Positions 10,121-20,895 of a stretch of DNA of 64,000 bases are shown in pieces. The stretch lies in assembly GCF_036711975.1 (NCBI RefSeq), contig NC_091976.1, positions 34,720,001 to 34,784,000 on the forward strand, in the 5' to 3' direction. The position numbers and the translations under genes are program-made. The stretch's first letter is position 1. Each line of letters opens with the position of its first letter. Under the pieces are notes generated by a model. That model was given only the letters and a program-made list of their open reading frames with translations, did not search any database and had not been told where the DNA came from. Source of the DNA: Onthophagus taurus. Its lineage: Eukaryota; Arthropoda; Insecta; Coleoptera; Scarabaeidae.

Positions 10121-10585
10121 TGAGAGACGTGCTGCTTCAATTGGTCTCCTTATTGTGCTCTCAAACCCGACAATATCGACACGATCCATCAAATGATTCT
10201 TCATTCATTCATGTCCTAAGAAATTGTTAGAGCCCAGGCTCCTCATTCATTGTTACCAATGTTCTAACATCAAATCCAGATATTGACTGGCTCTTATGGT
10301 CCCTACAGACGCTCCGACTTATCCGACGACTTGCCTGCGCAGTTCCGGTTTGCGTAGGCAAGTCCTAGCAATTTTTCGCGATTCAGGCAGCCTGTGCAGG
10401 CGGATGACCTGGCCTGTGCTAAATCCGTCTTGTTTGATATTTTTATAAAACTGTGCAGGCAAGTTCGTACGTGTGTAGGCAAGCTCAGTCCGTTACCTCA
10501 GTTTTTGTCGTAAAGTAACTAGTTAAAATACTTAACTTAACCTATAAAGTGAACATACTTAGTTTTCTTTACGTAAATTTACAAA

Positions 10586-12365
10586 ATGGATACCAGAAGT
10601 ATGTCAAAAGACTTTTTATTGAGTTTCATCGAACATTACAAAAACTTTCCATGTCTTTGGAAAGTGAAATCCAAAGAATATAGTGATAAACATAAAAAAT
10701 CTGCGGCATACGATGTGTTGGTCAACAAAATGCAGGAAGTAGATCCAAACGCCACAAGAGAAAGTGTAGTAAAAAAAATAAATAACCTGCGCAGTGCATA
10801 CAGAAAGGAAGTGAAAAAGGTAATAGCCAGTAAACGTAGCGGTGCTGGTGAGGATGAAGTACATATTCCTAATCTTTAGTATTACGAATATTTAACATTC
10901 CTCGCCGATCAAGAGGTTCCAAGATCTTCCTGCAGTAATGTTGATACACCACTAGAAGATTCAGAAGATATATCTGAGGTTAGTGTTAAACAATTATTTG
11001 TTAATGATAAGAAGTACAGATCGGTTTCTATGTATTTTATTTACAAATAAAAACATCATATTTATGTAGATGTAAAGTAATACTTATACATGCATAAGTT
11101 TGGTTTTCTTATCAACAGATTTTATTCTAACATTGAATAATTTTATTCTGCCACTCCACTGCACCTTCATTATTAAAATAAGAAACAAACATTTCACGAA
11201 CCCGTTTTGGATCTGCCGCTGGATTTCGATTTATACTAGTTTGCAAATTCATAAAACATCTTGTATCTATATTATCTAAATCTTCCGTTCGTATATAATC
11301 ATTTGAACACTTTCTTCTTAAGTAATTGTGTAAAACACAGTAGCAAGCAACTGCGGTATCGGTGTTATGTAATTGTAAAGGTATGGCTGTATGAAATATG
11401 CGAAATCTGGCAGCTAAAATGCCAAAAACATTTTCAATAATTCGTCGCGCTCGTGATAGCCGATAGTTATATATTTTAGATTCTTTGTTTAATTCACGTT
11501 GAGGAAATGGTTTTAATATATCTGCTCGTAGGGAGAACGCTTCATCACCTATAAATACATATGGTAATTCTTCACAACTGTTTAAAACTTTTGTAGCAGG
11601 AGGTATATTCAGTTCTTGGTTTACTAATTTATTAAACAAGTTAGTATATTCAAGTACACCACCATCAGCGATTCTACCATTTACTCCGTAGTCAATCATA
11701 ATAAATTCATAATTTGCATTTGCAATAGCCATTAAGACTAAGCTGTGTGTTCCCTTGTAGTTGTAATAATAGGAACCACTTCCAGATGGAGGTACTATTT
11801 GGACGTGTTTTCCATCAATTGCACCTAATAAATGAGGAAAGTTCCACCTTCGTTCAAATGCTTGTGCAATTGATCTCCATTCATCCTCTGAGTTAGGAAA
11901 CTGAAAATAAAAAAAATATATATAAAAGTTAAGATTTGTAGCAAATGTATTTTTTGCTTTTTAGACCCATGAGAATTTAATTGAACACTCCTTGCCAAAA
12001 ACTCCAAGTTCAGTCGAATCACGACCTAGGAGTAGTGCGGAAAACCAAAAGTAAGTAATAAACTACAAAATATTAAAGAAGATGATCAATTTGACTGCAT
12101 TGGAAAAACAGTTGCGGTAAAACTGCGAATGTTACCAAATGACCAAAGGATTTTCGCAGAGAAATTAATAAATGATGTTTTATTTGAGGCAGAATTAAGT
12201 GCTTTAAATAGAACGAGTAAAGTAGTTGCCAATAATAATAATCAAGAAAATGTCGGTTATCCTAGCAATAACCAAAATCATAGAAATGGCAACTGGGGCG
12301 AACACCAAAATTACAACAACACATTAGTTGGATACATCACAAATTTTGATACAGAAAAATATTAA
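10586..12365 (+). pseudogene. Harbinger MADF (Myb/SANT-like) DNA-binding protein, broken
   Basis: Exon 1 (10586 to about 10980) encodes a MADF domain (FIEHYKNFPCLWKVKS). A Trp codon has become TAG at about 10877, after which the same frame continues with YYEYLTFLADQE. A GTTAGT donor (about 10980) and a TTTTTAG acceptor (about 11965) define an intron. Exon 2 ends in a BESS-like C-terminus (12050-12365, IGKTVAVKLRMLPNDQRIFA). A frame change near 12045 separates the start of exon 2 from this tail. The MADF partner normally brings the nuclease to the transposon ends and into the nucleus. The nuclease gene lies inside the intron on the other strand. Confidence 0.75.
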
Positions 12366-12832
12366 TAAAGAACCTAACTTGTGTAATGATTTTGTAATAT
12401 ATGAAATAATATATTCGTTACTTACCTTTAAATAATCTTTTCTTAAAGCCTTCCAAATAGCATGACAAGTATCTGGAATTATATAGCTTGAGGTGATATT
12501 ATAGTAGAATATTTTAAACCTGCGTATGTTCTTCCCGTTGCTATGTATCGAAGTGTTACGGTGAGACGCTCATGACAACTTACAGCTTGTCGCATAACTG
12601 TGCTCTGCTTTTTTATATAAGGTGACACTACCCTTAATAATTCGAGATAAGTTTCTTCATCCATTCTTAGGTAATTAAACCAGTCGCCCTTTTCAATTCT
12701 TAATTCCGATAATAAATTTGTATGGGAAAAACTATTTCTTTTGAGCAACCACTCTTTTTTGAATTTATATTTCTTCTTTAATAAGCTTATTATTAGAGCA
12801 CTTAACAATAGAACATCACTACTTCCCTCCAT
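11127..12832 (-). pseudogene. Harbinger DDE_4 nuclease, two exons, one frameshift
   Basis: Exon 1 (12426-12832) starts MEGSSDVLLL and carries the N-terminal helical region (RMDEETYLELL; LRYIATGRTY). Exon 2 (11127-11900) holds the nuclease core: first Asp in GAIDGKH, second in the IADGGV region, third acid in FIGDEAF. The intron 11901-12425 has clean GTAAG and TTTTCAG ends. Joining the exons leaves the length off by one frame; the break is near 12480, where ISPQAI runs into a stop while IIPDTCHAIW continues in another frame. The last exon of the MADF gene lies inside this intron on the opposite strand. Confidence 0.8.
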
Positions 12833-12967
12833 GCTGAAAAACTGAGCTAATCCAGCAAATGGGACTGTACGTGTGGAGGCAATTCCATGGTTCAGGCGGC
12901 CTGTGCAGGCCAAAACTGCGCCGTAAGTGCCTGTACCGGTAAGTCGGAGCGTCTGTAGGGGCCTTTA

Positions 12968-13503
12968 CAACCTTCGCTTAATATCACCATCAACCTCGTT
13001 AATCAACGTTCCTGACTTCGTCAAAATCGTCTCGAACATCTAACATCATCTCAGCTTTCTACATAGTTCTAAACAATCTTCAATATGGTCGCTAACAACG
13101 AAAAATATCTTTTAGCATCTTCGTGAACATCTCTGGTACTTCATAACATCTTTTATAATTAACAACAAATTAAAATATAAATATGAAATGATGCAACCCA
13201 AATTGCACAAAGAAAAATATAAATAAAATACAAATTTATTTAAGAGCAACGGTTGGAATTAATCAATGGTCCATAAACTTTTTGGAATAGGATTACGTGA
13301 TCAAATAATATGTTAAAACGCCGCATAAAGAATACCTACTGTTACCAAGACAAAACACAACAAGAAAATAAGGAAATGTATAAAAAATCAATAAGGAAAT
13401 TAAGTGTTTAAAGGTGACGAACATTAATTAGCAATAAAAAATTCCAAAAACATACTAAAACATTAATTTATTTTATACCTACTTCATTGTTTTTAAAATA
13501 ACC
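12968..13503. other. Intergenic, no gene seen
   Basis: AT-rich sequence between the Harbinger element and the 3' end of the first THEM6-like gene. It probably includes that gene's 3' untranslated region. No ORF, repeat or RNA gene recognised. Confidence 0.6.
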
Positions 13504-14208
13504 TTAAAAAGTAAACACGTTTTCAACACTTCTTAATTTATCACTCGATATTCGAATCGATTCCAACCACGCTAACAATTCTTCGGGTGGATTCGGAGAT
13601 TTCGGTTCGTTCTCTTTCAACAATTCCCTCAGAACTTGTCTAGCATTGACAACGAGAAATTTTTGTTGACTCATGCAGACGGCCAAAACGAAACCATCGC
13701 GTAAATTAATCATTTGATGTTCCAAATAAAACGATTGTTCGTCCCAATAAATAATTTTCGTTGTGATCTTAAACGAAGTAAAAAGAGGAATTGGTCTTCG
13801 ATAACGAACGTTGCAAGCCGTTTGTAAAACGTCTCCGCCAACGTTTCGAACGATTCGGGTAACCCCGATTCGTGAGTAAAATAGTATTCTTGCAAAATCC
13901 ATTTCGCGTAAAAATCGGGCGTTGTTCATGTGGCGAAAAACTGTATCTAAATCGTTTGTTGTACAAATTCCTATTTAAAAAATTTAATTAATTCATTCAC
14001 TTTTGATTTGATAATGTATTTATTTACCATAAGTTAAACTTGTGTCTAAAATATTAATTGGTTCCTCATAAATCGCACAAAACCACAAATTGTAAGATAT
14101 CCGTAAAAAATAATGCACATCAAAAAGATTAAATAACCCCAAAATAATTGAAAGAGTAATTATTGCGTATAAATTAAATTGATCCAAATCAATTTCTAAC
14201 TTAAACAT
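13504..14208 (-). CDS. THEM6-like hotdog-fold protein, copy 1, 215 aa
   Basis: Exon 1 is 14028-14208 and exon 2 is 13504-13970, joined across a 57-bp intron with GTAAAT and AATAG ends; the joined length is 648 bases. The N-terminus is a membrane anchor (about residues 10-30, IITLSIILGLFNLFDVHYFL), as in vertebrate THEM6, an ER-membrane protein. The body is a 4HBT-like hotdog domain: THEM6 signatures HMNNARFLREMDFAR and the strand motif VRYRRPIPLF are clear. The catalytic role of THEM6 proteins is poorly known, so no substrate is assigned. The gene stands head-to-tail with copy 2; intron 1 is at the same phase in both. Confidence 0.88.
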
Positions 14209-14576
14209 TTTCTTGGTTTCGTTAACTCAACTTGTTATTGAGTTGAACTGAATTTTTTATTTGATTTATGCCATTCTTTTCCATACAATTAAGTAAAAAT
14301 TGTAGGTTGCGATCATAAAAATGTTTTTAATTTTTTTAAGGCGAGTTTAAACTTGAGAAATTTAATGAAAACGAAAATTACTTAGTTATACATTTAATTT
14401 TTTTTAATAACATCTTATTTCTAGGAATATTTTCTAATAACAAAAAATAATATAAACTCTTCTTATCCATCAATACTGATTCTTTCATATTTTAACATAA
14501 TCTTTATCTAAACTTTATTTATATACGGTAACGGGTGCATCACAGAGAAAAAAAGTGCTGAAATATCAATTCTTTT
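14209..14576. other. Spacer between the THEM6-like genes
   Basis: 368 bases of AT-rich DNA between the 3' end of copy 2 and the start of copy 1. It must hold the copy-2 3' untranslated region and the copy-1 promoter. No repeat recognised. Confidence 0.5.
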
Positions 14577-17500
14577 TTAAACGACTCCTCTTAAAGCTTG
14601 ACTAGAAATTGTGTTACTCTCCATCCATTTTTCTAAATCGGGTGGAATCTCCGGCCGAGTTTTCCCTCGATATTCTGGGTCATTTTTCGAAAGAATCATT
14701 TCTTGCATAATTTCTTCTGCGTTACAATTAATCAATCGCGTTTTAGTCATGACAATCGCATTAATAAAACGATCCCCAGGTGAAATAAATCTGTGTTCCA
14801 TATAAATATTTTGATCGTCCCAATAAGTAACCTACAAAAAAAATAAATATATTGGTGTTAAATGGGTTGCTTATATTTCCAAATTACCTTTGACGTCAAA
14901 ATGTATTTATGAAACAACTTTACGAATCTTCTATATCTTATTGTTGTGGCCCCCATAACCAATCCACCTCCTTTGCTTTTAATACACCTATACAAACCGG
15001 TCCGTTCGTAAAAATCAACACGTGCAAAATCCAACTCTCGCATATATCTCGCATTGTTCATGTGAAATAACAATGTATCGATGTCGGAAGTAACACAAAT
15101 TCCTAAAAGAATTAATTATTATTAAAAATTATTTTTTTTGAAACATAACTTTATTATTTATACATTAAATTTCATTTAAAATGTAATATATGTACAGGAT
15201 GTCCCAATTTCGATGTCCGCATAGGCTATCTCCGAAACTAAAAGAGATAGAAAAAAAGTAGCTTACATGTCATGATCTCGTTTTTTGAGAAAATGTTAAT
15301 GCCGAAAACTCCGAACAGCTATCGTCTTTTGTTTTCGCCCTATCGGCAAAAACTGAAAATTTTGCGAAAACGACATTCGCAAATATCTCACTTATTATCA
15401 AAGATGGAGTATTATAAATAAAACATTATATGGGCTACTTTTTACGAAGAATTCAGTGGCGTAGGTAGAATTTTTTTCCCATCTTTTATTTTCGAGATTT
15501 TAGACGTAACTTTATTTTTTTAAATGGAAACCATAGTTGGCTATGACTTAAAATAATTTGTTATTTTCTTCTGATAACAAATATATATAGTTTGTAGGGT
15601 ATATTTCTTATGGTTATTGAATAATTAACAAAAATTCATTTTGTTCTGTCTAAAACTAATGTATGTATTTAAAAGTTAATGTTGCTATGGTGATAACCAT
15701 ACATACTATGATGGAACATAATGTATCAAATAATTGCCAAAGTTTGTATTTAAAAATTCGATATCAACTCTGGCATTATGTGCTGGAATTATGCACCAGC
15801 GTGTTAAGTGTCAAAGTATAACAAAACTGAATAAAACTTTACAATGAATTTCGAAAATTATGAAAAATGTAACATGATGGAATGCTATATGTTATCAGAT
15901 AACAATACGACGTTAGCCGCGGAATTTTATTTCACAAGATATCCAGAAAGAAGACAACCGCACGTAAGAACCTTCAGCCGGTCAGCAGAAAATTTAATAG
16001 ATATTTGGTCCTTCCCCAAACCACATACAAAAACATACCAAAATGACCTGCAAGAGAAATTGCAACAAGACGTCTGACCCAAAAGACGCTGTTCCCGAAT
16101 ATGAAAGAAAAATAAGTATAAACCATACAAAGCGGGGCTAACTCATTATCTACGTGCCGGAGATGTCAATCGAAGATTAGAATTTTGTAGATGATATTTA
16201 AAAAAATTAAATAATCTGCTGTTTGTTCAAAATGTAATCTGGACCGATGAAGTCTCTGAGTGTTCAAAGAAGATTGGGGTTCAATGTATGGTGTGCCCTT
16301 TTAGATAATAGAATTTTGGCATATAGTGTCTACCATAAAAACTTAAACTCAGGGAAATACCTCAATATATTAAGGCAGCACATTGAGCCTTTGGACGACA
16401 ATTTGCCACTAAATATGTCTCAAATGATATATTTTCAATATGACGAAGCACCAGCACATAATGCCAGAGTTGTTAGTGAATTTTTAAATACTACTACAAA
16501 CTCAAGGACAGTAGAATCTAACAGGACTGCTACATCCATTGTTGTGACAGCCTACCAGCAAACTACGTCACACCATTTTCCACGCCTAGCTGTTGTTATA
16601 GTCTATGCGTTTGCTGTGTGTTTTTAGAGGTTATATCCTAGACGTATTCATATTAGTTTTGAAGTTTTATGTTTTTAGACGTATTAATGTCTATCATATA
16701 ACCTCTAAAAACATAGACAGTTATCAGGCGTGGCAAATAGTGTGACGTAGAGTGCGGGCAACCAACCCGTAGTCGACTACAAAAATACAATGGATGTAGC
16801 AGTCCTGTTAGATTCTACTGTCCTTGCTACAAACTTTGGCAATAATTGGAAACAATGCTTTCCCTCATGGTATGGTTATCACCATAACAACATTAAGTTT
16901 TAAATACATACAATAGTTTTAGAATGAACAAACAAATTGATACATTATATTCCATCATAGTATGTATGGTTATCACCATAGCAACATTAACTTTTAAATA
17001 CATACATTAGATTTAGATGGAACAAAATGAATTTTTGTTAATTATTCAATAACTATAAGAAATATACCCCACAAACTATATATATTTGTTATCAGAAGAA
17101 AATAACAAATTATTTTAAGTCATAGCCAACTATGGTTTCCATTTAAAAAAATAAAGTTACGTCTAAAATCTCGAAAATAAAAGATGGGAAAAAAATTCTA
17201 CCTACGCCACTGAATTCTTCGTAAAAAGTTGCCCATATAATGTTTTATTTATAATACTCCATCTTTGATAATAAGTGAGATATTCGCGATTGTCGTTTTT
17301 GCAAAATTTTCAGTTTTTGCCGATAGGGTGAAAACAAAAGACGATAGCTGTTCGGAGTTTTCGGCATTAGCATTTTCTCGAAAAACGGGATCATGACATG
17401 TAAGCTACTTTTTTTCTATCTCTTTTAGTTTCGGAGATAGCCTATGCGGACATCGAAATTGGGACACCTGTACAAAAATATATTTCCAAAGAAACAAATT

Positions 17501-18378
17501 ACTTTGTCCCACATAAAATATAACATGTCTACATGTTTCTGATTGTAGGTCTAATGTTAATTCTAGTGCCAGTGGTAGGTAGCATTAGTTTTTATTGGAC
17601 TAAAACTAGAACTATCATTTAAACTAACACGAGACCTAGAACAAGAATCATTCGAGTTAAGCCGCACGTCTCTCTTCTTAGCGATTAAAAACTCATAATA
17701 ATTCAAAAACGCGAGAGGTCGTGTCCCTTGTAGAATTTTATTGAGATAATATTTTATTTGAGGGGTATGTCAAAGTCATCTAGTATGCGGAGGGTTAAAT
17801 TAATTATAATTATTGTTGATTTTTAGAGATTTTGCTTGGGAAACCTTATAAAATACAAATCAAAAAATATCTCGTAATTTAATTAAAAACCACGTTACCA
17901 GCTACGTGTATCTAATGTAAACAAAAGGGGAAAATATTTATAAAAATGTTTATCTTTCGATTTAATTAGAACTTAATATTATCGTTTCTAAACGAACAAG
18001 TAGTAGCAAGGTCTGCTGCGTTTACAAATTTTTGCCTTTAATTTTGCTTTATTTAAATTTTCATCATTCCCTCGATTAAATGTCCGTGAAGTTCTTGGCC
18101 AAAAAATTAACATAACTCAGTTACACGTCTGTGTTATAAATGTATAGTATCATCATTAACATCAATCGACCTTTGAATTTCTTAATAAACCATAAAATCT
18201 TAATAGAAATTAAAATTAACTCACCTCTAACTGTTGCTTCATCCAAAACGTGAATTTTCGTTTTAAACCTGGCTAAAATTACACTTAAACAAATCCTTAA
18301 GAAATAATGCAGTTCGAATAACCCATAAAGAATGAGGATGAGGGCACAAACACCAACCAATGCAAAGCAAAAGACCAT
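14577..18378 (-). CDS. THEM6-like hotdog-fold protein, copy 2, 207 aa
   Basis: Three exons: 18225-18378 (membrane anchor, MVFCFALVGVCALIL), 14888-15102 (HMNNARYMRELDFAR) and 14577-14831 (TYWDDQNIYMEHRF to the stop). All junctions are GT/AG and the sum, 624 bases, keeps frame. Intron 1 is 3.1 kb because it carries the 2.3-kb transposon at 15195-17470 and a CTAGAAC-type repeat; intron 2 is 56 bp and is absent from copy 1. The length matches human THEM6 (208 aa). The two genes are tandem duplicates with moderate protein identity. Confidence 0.87.
15195..17470 (+). mobile_element. Long-TIR mariner-like transposon, copy 1 (2276 bp)
   Basis: TA borders (15193-15194, 17471-17472) and termini CAGGATGTCCCAATTTCG / its complement with one base missing. 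The arms are about 500 bp or more. Two broken coding pieces remain: 15844-16077 (DUF4817-like helix-turn-helix, ERRQPHVRTFSR) and 16247-16627 (second-Asp region written YDEAPAHNAR). The third catalytic region is missing. An internal inverted repeat (about 16503-16545 against 16787-16830) suggests rearrangement inside the element. Near-identical twin at 57185-59399. It lies in intron 1 of THEM6-like copy 2. Confidence 0.88.
17560..17665. repeat. Dispersed CTAGAAC-type repeat, intronic copy
   Basis: Contains AACTAGAACTATCA, GACCTAGAACAAG and AATCATTCGAGTTAAGCC, diverged versions of a repeat found at 24099-24300, 35110-35150, 38190-38260, 38336-38484 and 38755-38875. Confidence 0.55.
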
Positions 18379-19227
18379 ATTTTCTTTTAAACTTTAACAC
18401 TCAATACTATCACAGCCGAATTTTGGAATAAAATCATTCGATTAAATTGTTTTTCAATCGAAAGTGTTGATTCTTGATTTATTCGTTCGGTGTGCAATCG
18501 ATCGGGACATATTCAGCGTTGAGGGGAACGATTTAAAATAAGAAAACTGCGATCGAAACGATTTCGGCATCGTCTTTGACGATCGTCAGCAGAAATATCG
18601 CAAACCGAGCTTGAGTTCATTCGAATATCAATATTTGGTGCGCATGCGATGATTGACTCTTTTCTTCGTCTATTTTCAAAGTTGCGCAATGTAAACAGTT
18701 TGTTTAAACAATACTACCTGTAAAAGATTAATTAAAAAAAATCTTAAATTATTATTAAAAAAATAAAATGATTAAAATAATCATCAATATTCGTCAAAAT
18801 AAACACTAATTTCAATTTTAACACTTCAAAATTAATAAAATGTTGAAAATTCTTGGTAATTTACGAATAGGTTTGCCATCTAAACGTCAAAAATGACGTT
18901 TTTAGTATATATTCACATTTATCCATCAAAAATGACAGTTTGTGTCATATTTGACATTTAATCAATACTTTTTCAAAATTATTTAGGAAAATCTCGATAA
19001 TTAATCAATGTAACGCTATTAAATCTTTGGATAGTTATAAAGAAGATTAAATAAGGTTTTAAGTTTTAATAAAGAACAATTATTGTATTATCCCTTAAAG
19101 AATTGATTTTTTATCAAGGTTATGTTAAAAATTTCAATAAATTTAAACCATTACTTTCTTTAAAATACTTTATTTTCAAAATCATTCAAATCCAAAATAA
19201 AAAAATATACAAACACAATTTTCTTCT
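18379..19227. other. Intergenic region between THEM6-like copy 2 and eIF3f
   Basis: Holds the upstream region of THEM6-like copy 2 and the eIF3f 3' untranslated region (minus-strand AATAAA near 19170). Several TGACA/TGTCA words occur at 18890-18960. No gene seen. Confidence 0.5.
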
Positions 19228-20190
19228 TTACATAGATGTCAATAATGTAAGTTTTTCATTTAATTGCAATTGTGTTTTCAATAGTTGCGACAAAGAAATA
19301 ACCATTAATAAATCTTTAACGTTACTGTTAAACATCTCAGAGAATTGTTCGTTACTCATATGAGGTATAGAATTAACCAAATCGAGTAACGATCGTCCCA
19401 CTGCGTTATTGGTGGGGACACGATTAGCTAAAACATCTTCAACGAAAACCAAAACTTGATCTAACAAAACCGTCAATTTTGAGCCAGCTTCAGAAACTTG
19501 GGCTAAATCGGACATTGGATGAACAGTTCTGAAGGTTCGTTCTCTAACGTTACCAGCCCCAATCGTTTTTTGACACAATTGTAATCCAAAGACTTCGGGA
19601 TCATAACAAGTTATCTCAACAGAAACTGGGGTAAACATACATCCTTGTTTTCCACCTGGTACACCTAATGGGACACAAATGTATGCTTTTAAGCCCATTC
19701 TAGCACCTTGTAAACTCGTATCAAGCGTAACATGAACCGGATTGTTACATTCCCTTGAATAATACTCGTGGATTACTGAACTATGATTAGTTACTTCATG
19801 TCCTGTGGCCCACCAACCAACGATATTTTCGCTCGAGTTAACTTTTCTGTTTAATTCATATACATCCATGGCATAACTAAGTTCCGCTTCAACTTGATCA
19901 TCATATTCTTTATGAGGTACACAGAAGCAATTTGTTACTTCTACGATGCCTTTATCCGCGGTACCTAAAATAAAAAAATGTTGACGTTTTAATTGTCAAA
20001 TTTAATGACATGATAGAGGTTATGTAAATACATGCTGCATATAAATAAATGTATGAAGATGATAAAAAGTTTTTAACTTACCAAGTAAAGTACCGATAAC
20101 ACGTTGTGAATCGGCATTTCGTCGTTCGTAAGCATCGACAATTTGAAATAAAACGACCGGATGAACCTTAACCAACAAGTTAAGCGCCAT
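19228..20190 (-). CDS. eIF3f: Eukaryotic translation initiation factor 3 subunit F, 281 aa
   Basis: Subunit F of the eIF3 complex, which helps recruit the 40S ribosome to mRNA. Exon 1 is 20082-20190 ([21 protein letters not shown]) and exon 2 is 19228-19964; the 117-bp intron has GTAAG and TTTTAG ends and the sum is 846 bases. Residues about 5-140 are an MPN domain ([30 protein letters not shown]) of the MPN-minus type. The C-terminal helical part ends [14 protein letters not shown], as in animal eIF3f. The length equals that of the fly protein and lacks the Pro/Ala-rich N-terminal extension of mammals. The gene is divergent from NFRKB. Confidence 0.96.
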
Positions 20191-20895
20191 TTTGACGAGT
20201 GAAATCAATACAACGCATCCAACATAACGGCGAGAAAATTCCCCATGTCGGTTTAAACTTGGTTATGCCGTAACGTTATTTGAACTCGTTATTAATGTAA
20301 AATTAATAGAAAAATTTTGTTAAATAATGTTTATGAGGATGTTGATGAGATAAATGAGGAATGTTAGCGAAAAATATAGTTTTATTTGTCCCCGGTCCTC
20401 TCCTAGAGTATTGATGGCTTCGCTCAAAATGGTTTCATTGCCCACCACTACCAAAACTGCCTCTGTGTATGCGTTGTTCTGGTATATCTGCAATGCAGGC
20501 GTGCCTCAACGACACCAGTTTGTAGTGAGTGCGGCCGTATTTTTTCCACGAATTACAGGTCTGTTTGAATTACAAATTCTAGACCGAAAATACGACCCCC
20601 TCCCGACCCCCCTCGCGTTTTCATTTCAAAATGCGATTGTTTATTGATAGACCCAGATAGATATTCCGGAGTCGCTTTAAAAACGTTTTTCGTATACTTT
20701 ATGTGTGTTATATGCTATGGTTTGATTGAGACTCAAATATAAACATATGCGTAAGGTGACCTTCGTCGCGTACGTTAAAAAACGAAGGGAAATTAACCAA
20801 AAAGAAAAATTTTTTTCTTGTTATCATAAAGATATATTATAGAGGCAAGGAAATGAACTCAACTAATCCTATTATGTCATTTCGCAGGAGGAAAA
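20191..20895. promoter_or_regulatory. Divergent eIF3f/NFRKB upstream region
   Basis: 705 bases between the two start codons. A likely 3' splice site (TTTCGCAG, ending 20887) just before the NFRKB ATG suggests a non-coding first exon within this region. The stretch 20390-20620 is more GC-rich than its surroundings and looks like old inserted sequence, but I cannot classify it. Confidence 0.5.

Larger units (their letters stand above)
10297..12964. mobile_element. PIF/Harbinger transposon, 2668 bp, decayed
   Basis: Bounded by the 3-bp target duplication TTA (10294-10296 and 12965-12967), typical of PIF/Harbinger. The TIRs share CCCTACAGACGCTCCGACTTA. It contains the two genes expected of the superfamily, a MADF DNA-binding protein on + and a DDE_4 nuclease on -, each with visible lesions. 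Subterminal regions repeat the word TGTGCAGGC or variants several times (about 10395-10490 and 12905-12930), probably transposase-binding sites. Confidence 0.9.

Noticed and set aside
20390-20640. Possible reverse-transcriptase fragment upstream of NFRKB
   Set aside because: The reverse complement gives a short stretch vaguely like an RT palm region, but neither neighbouring motifs nor a consistent frame support it.
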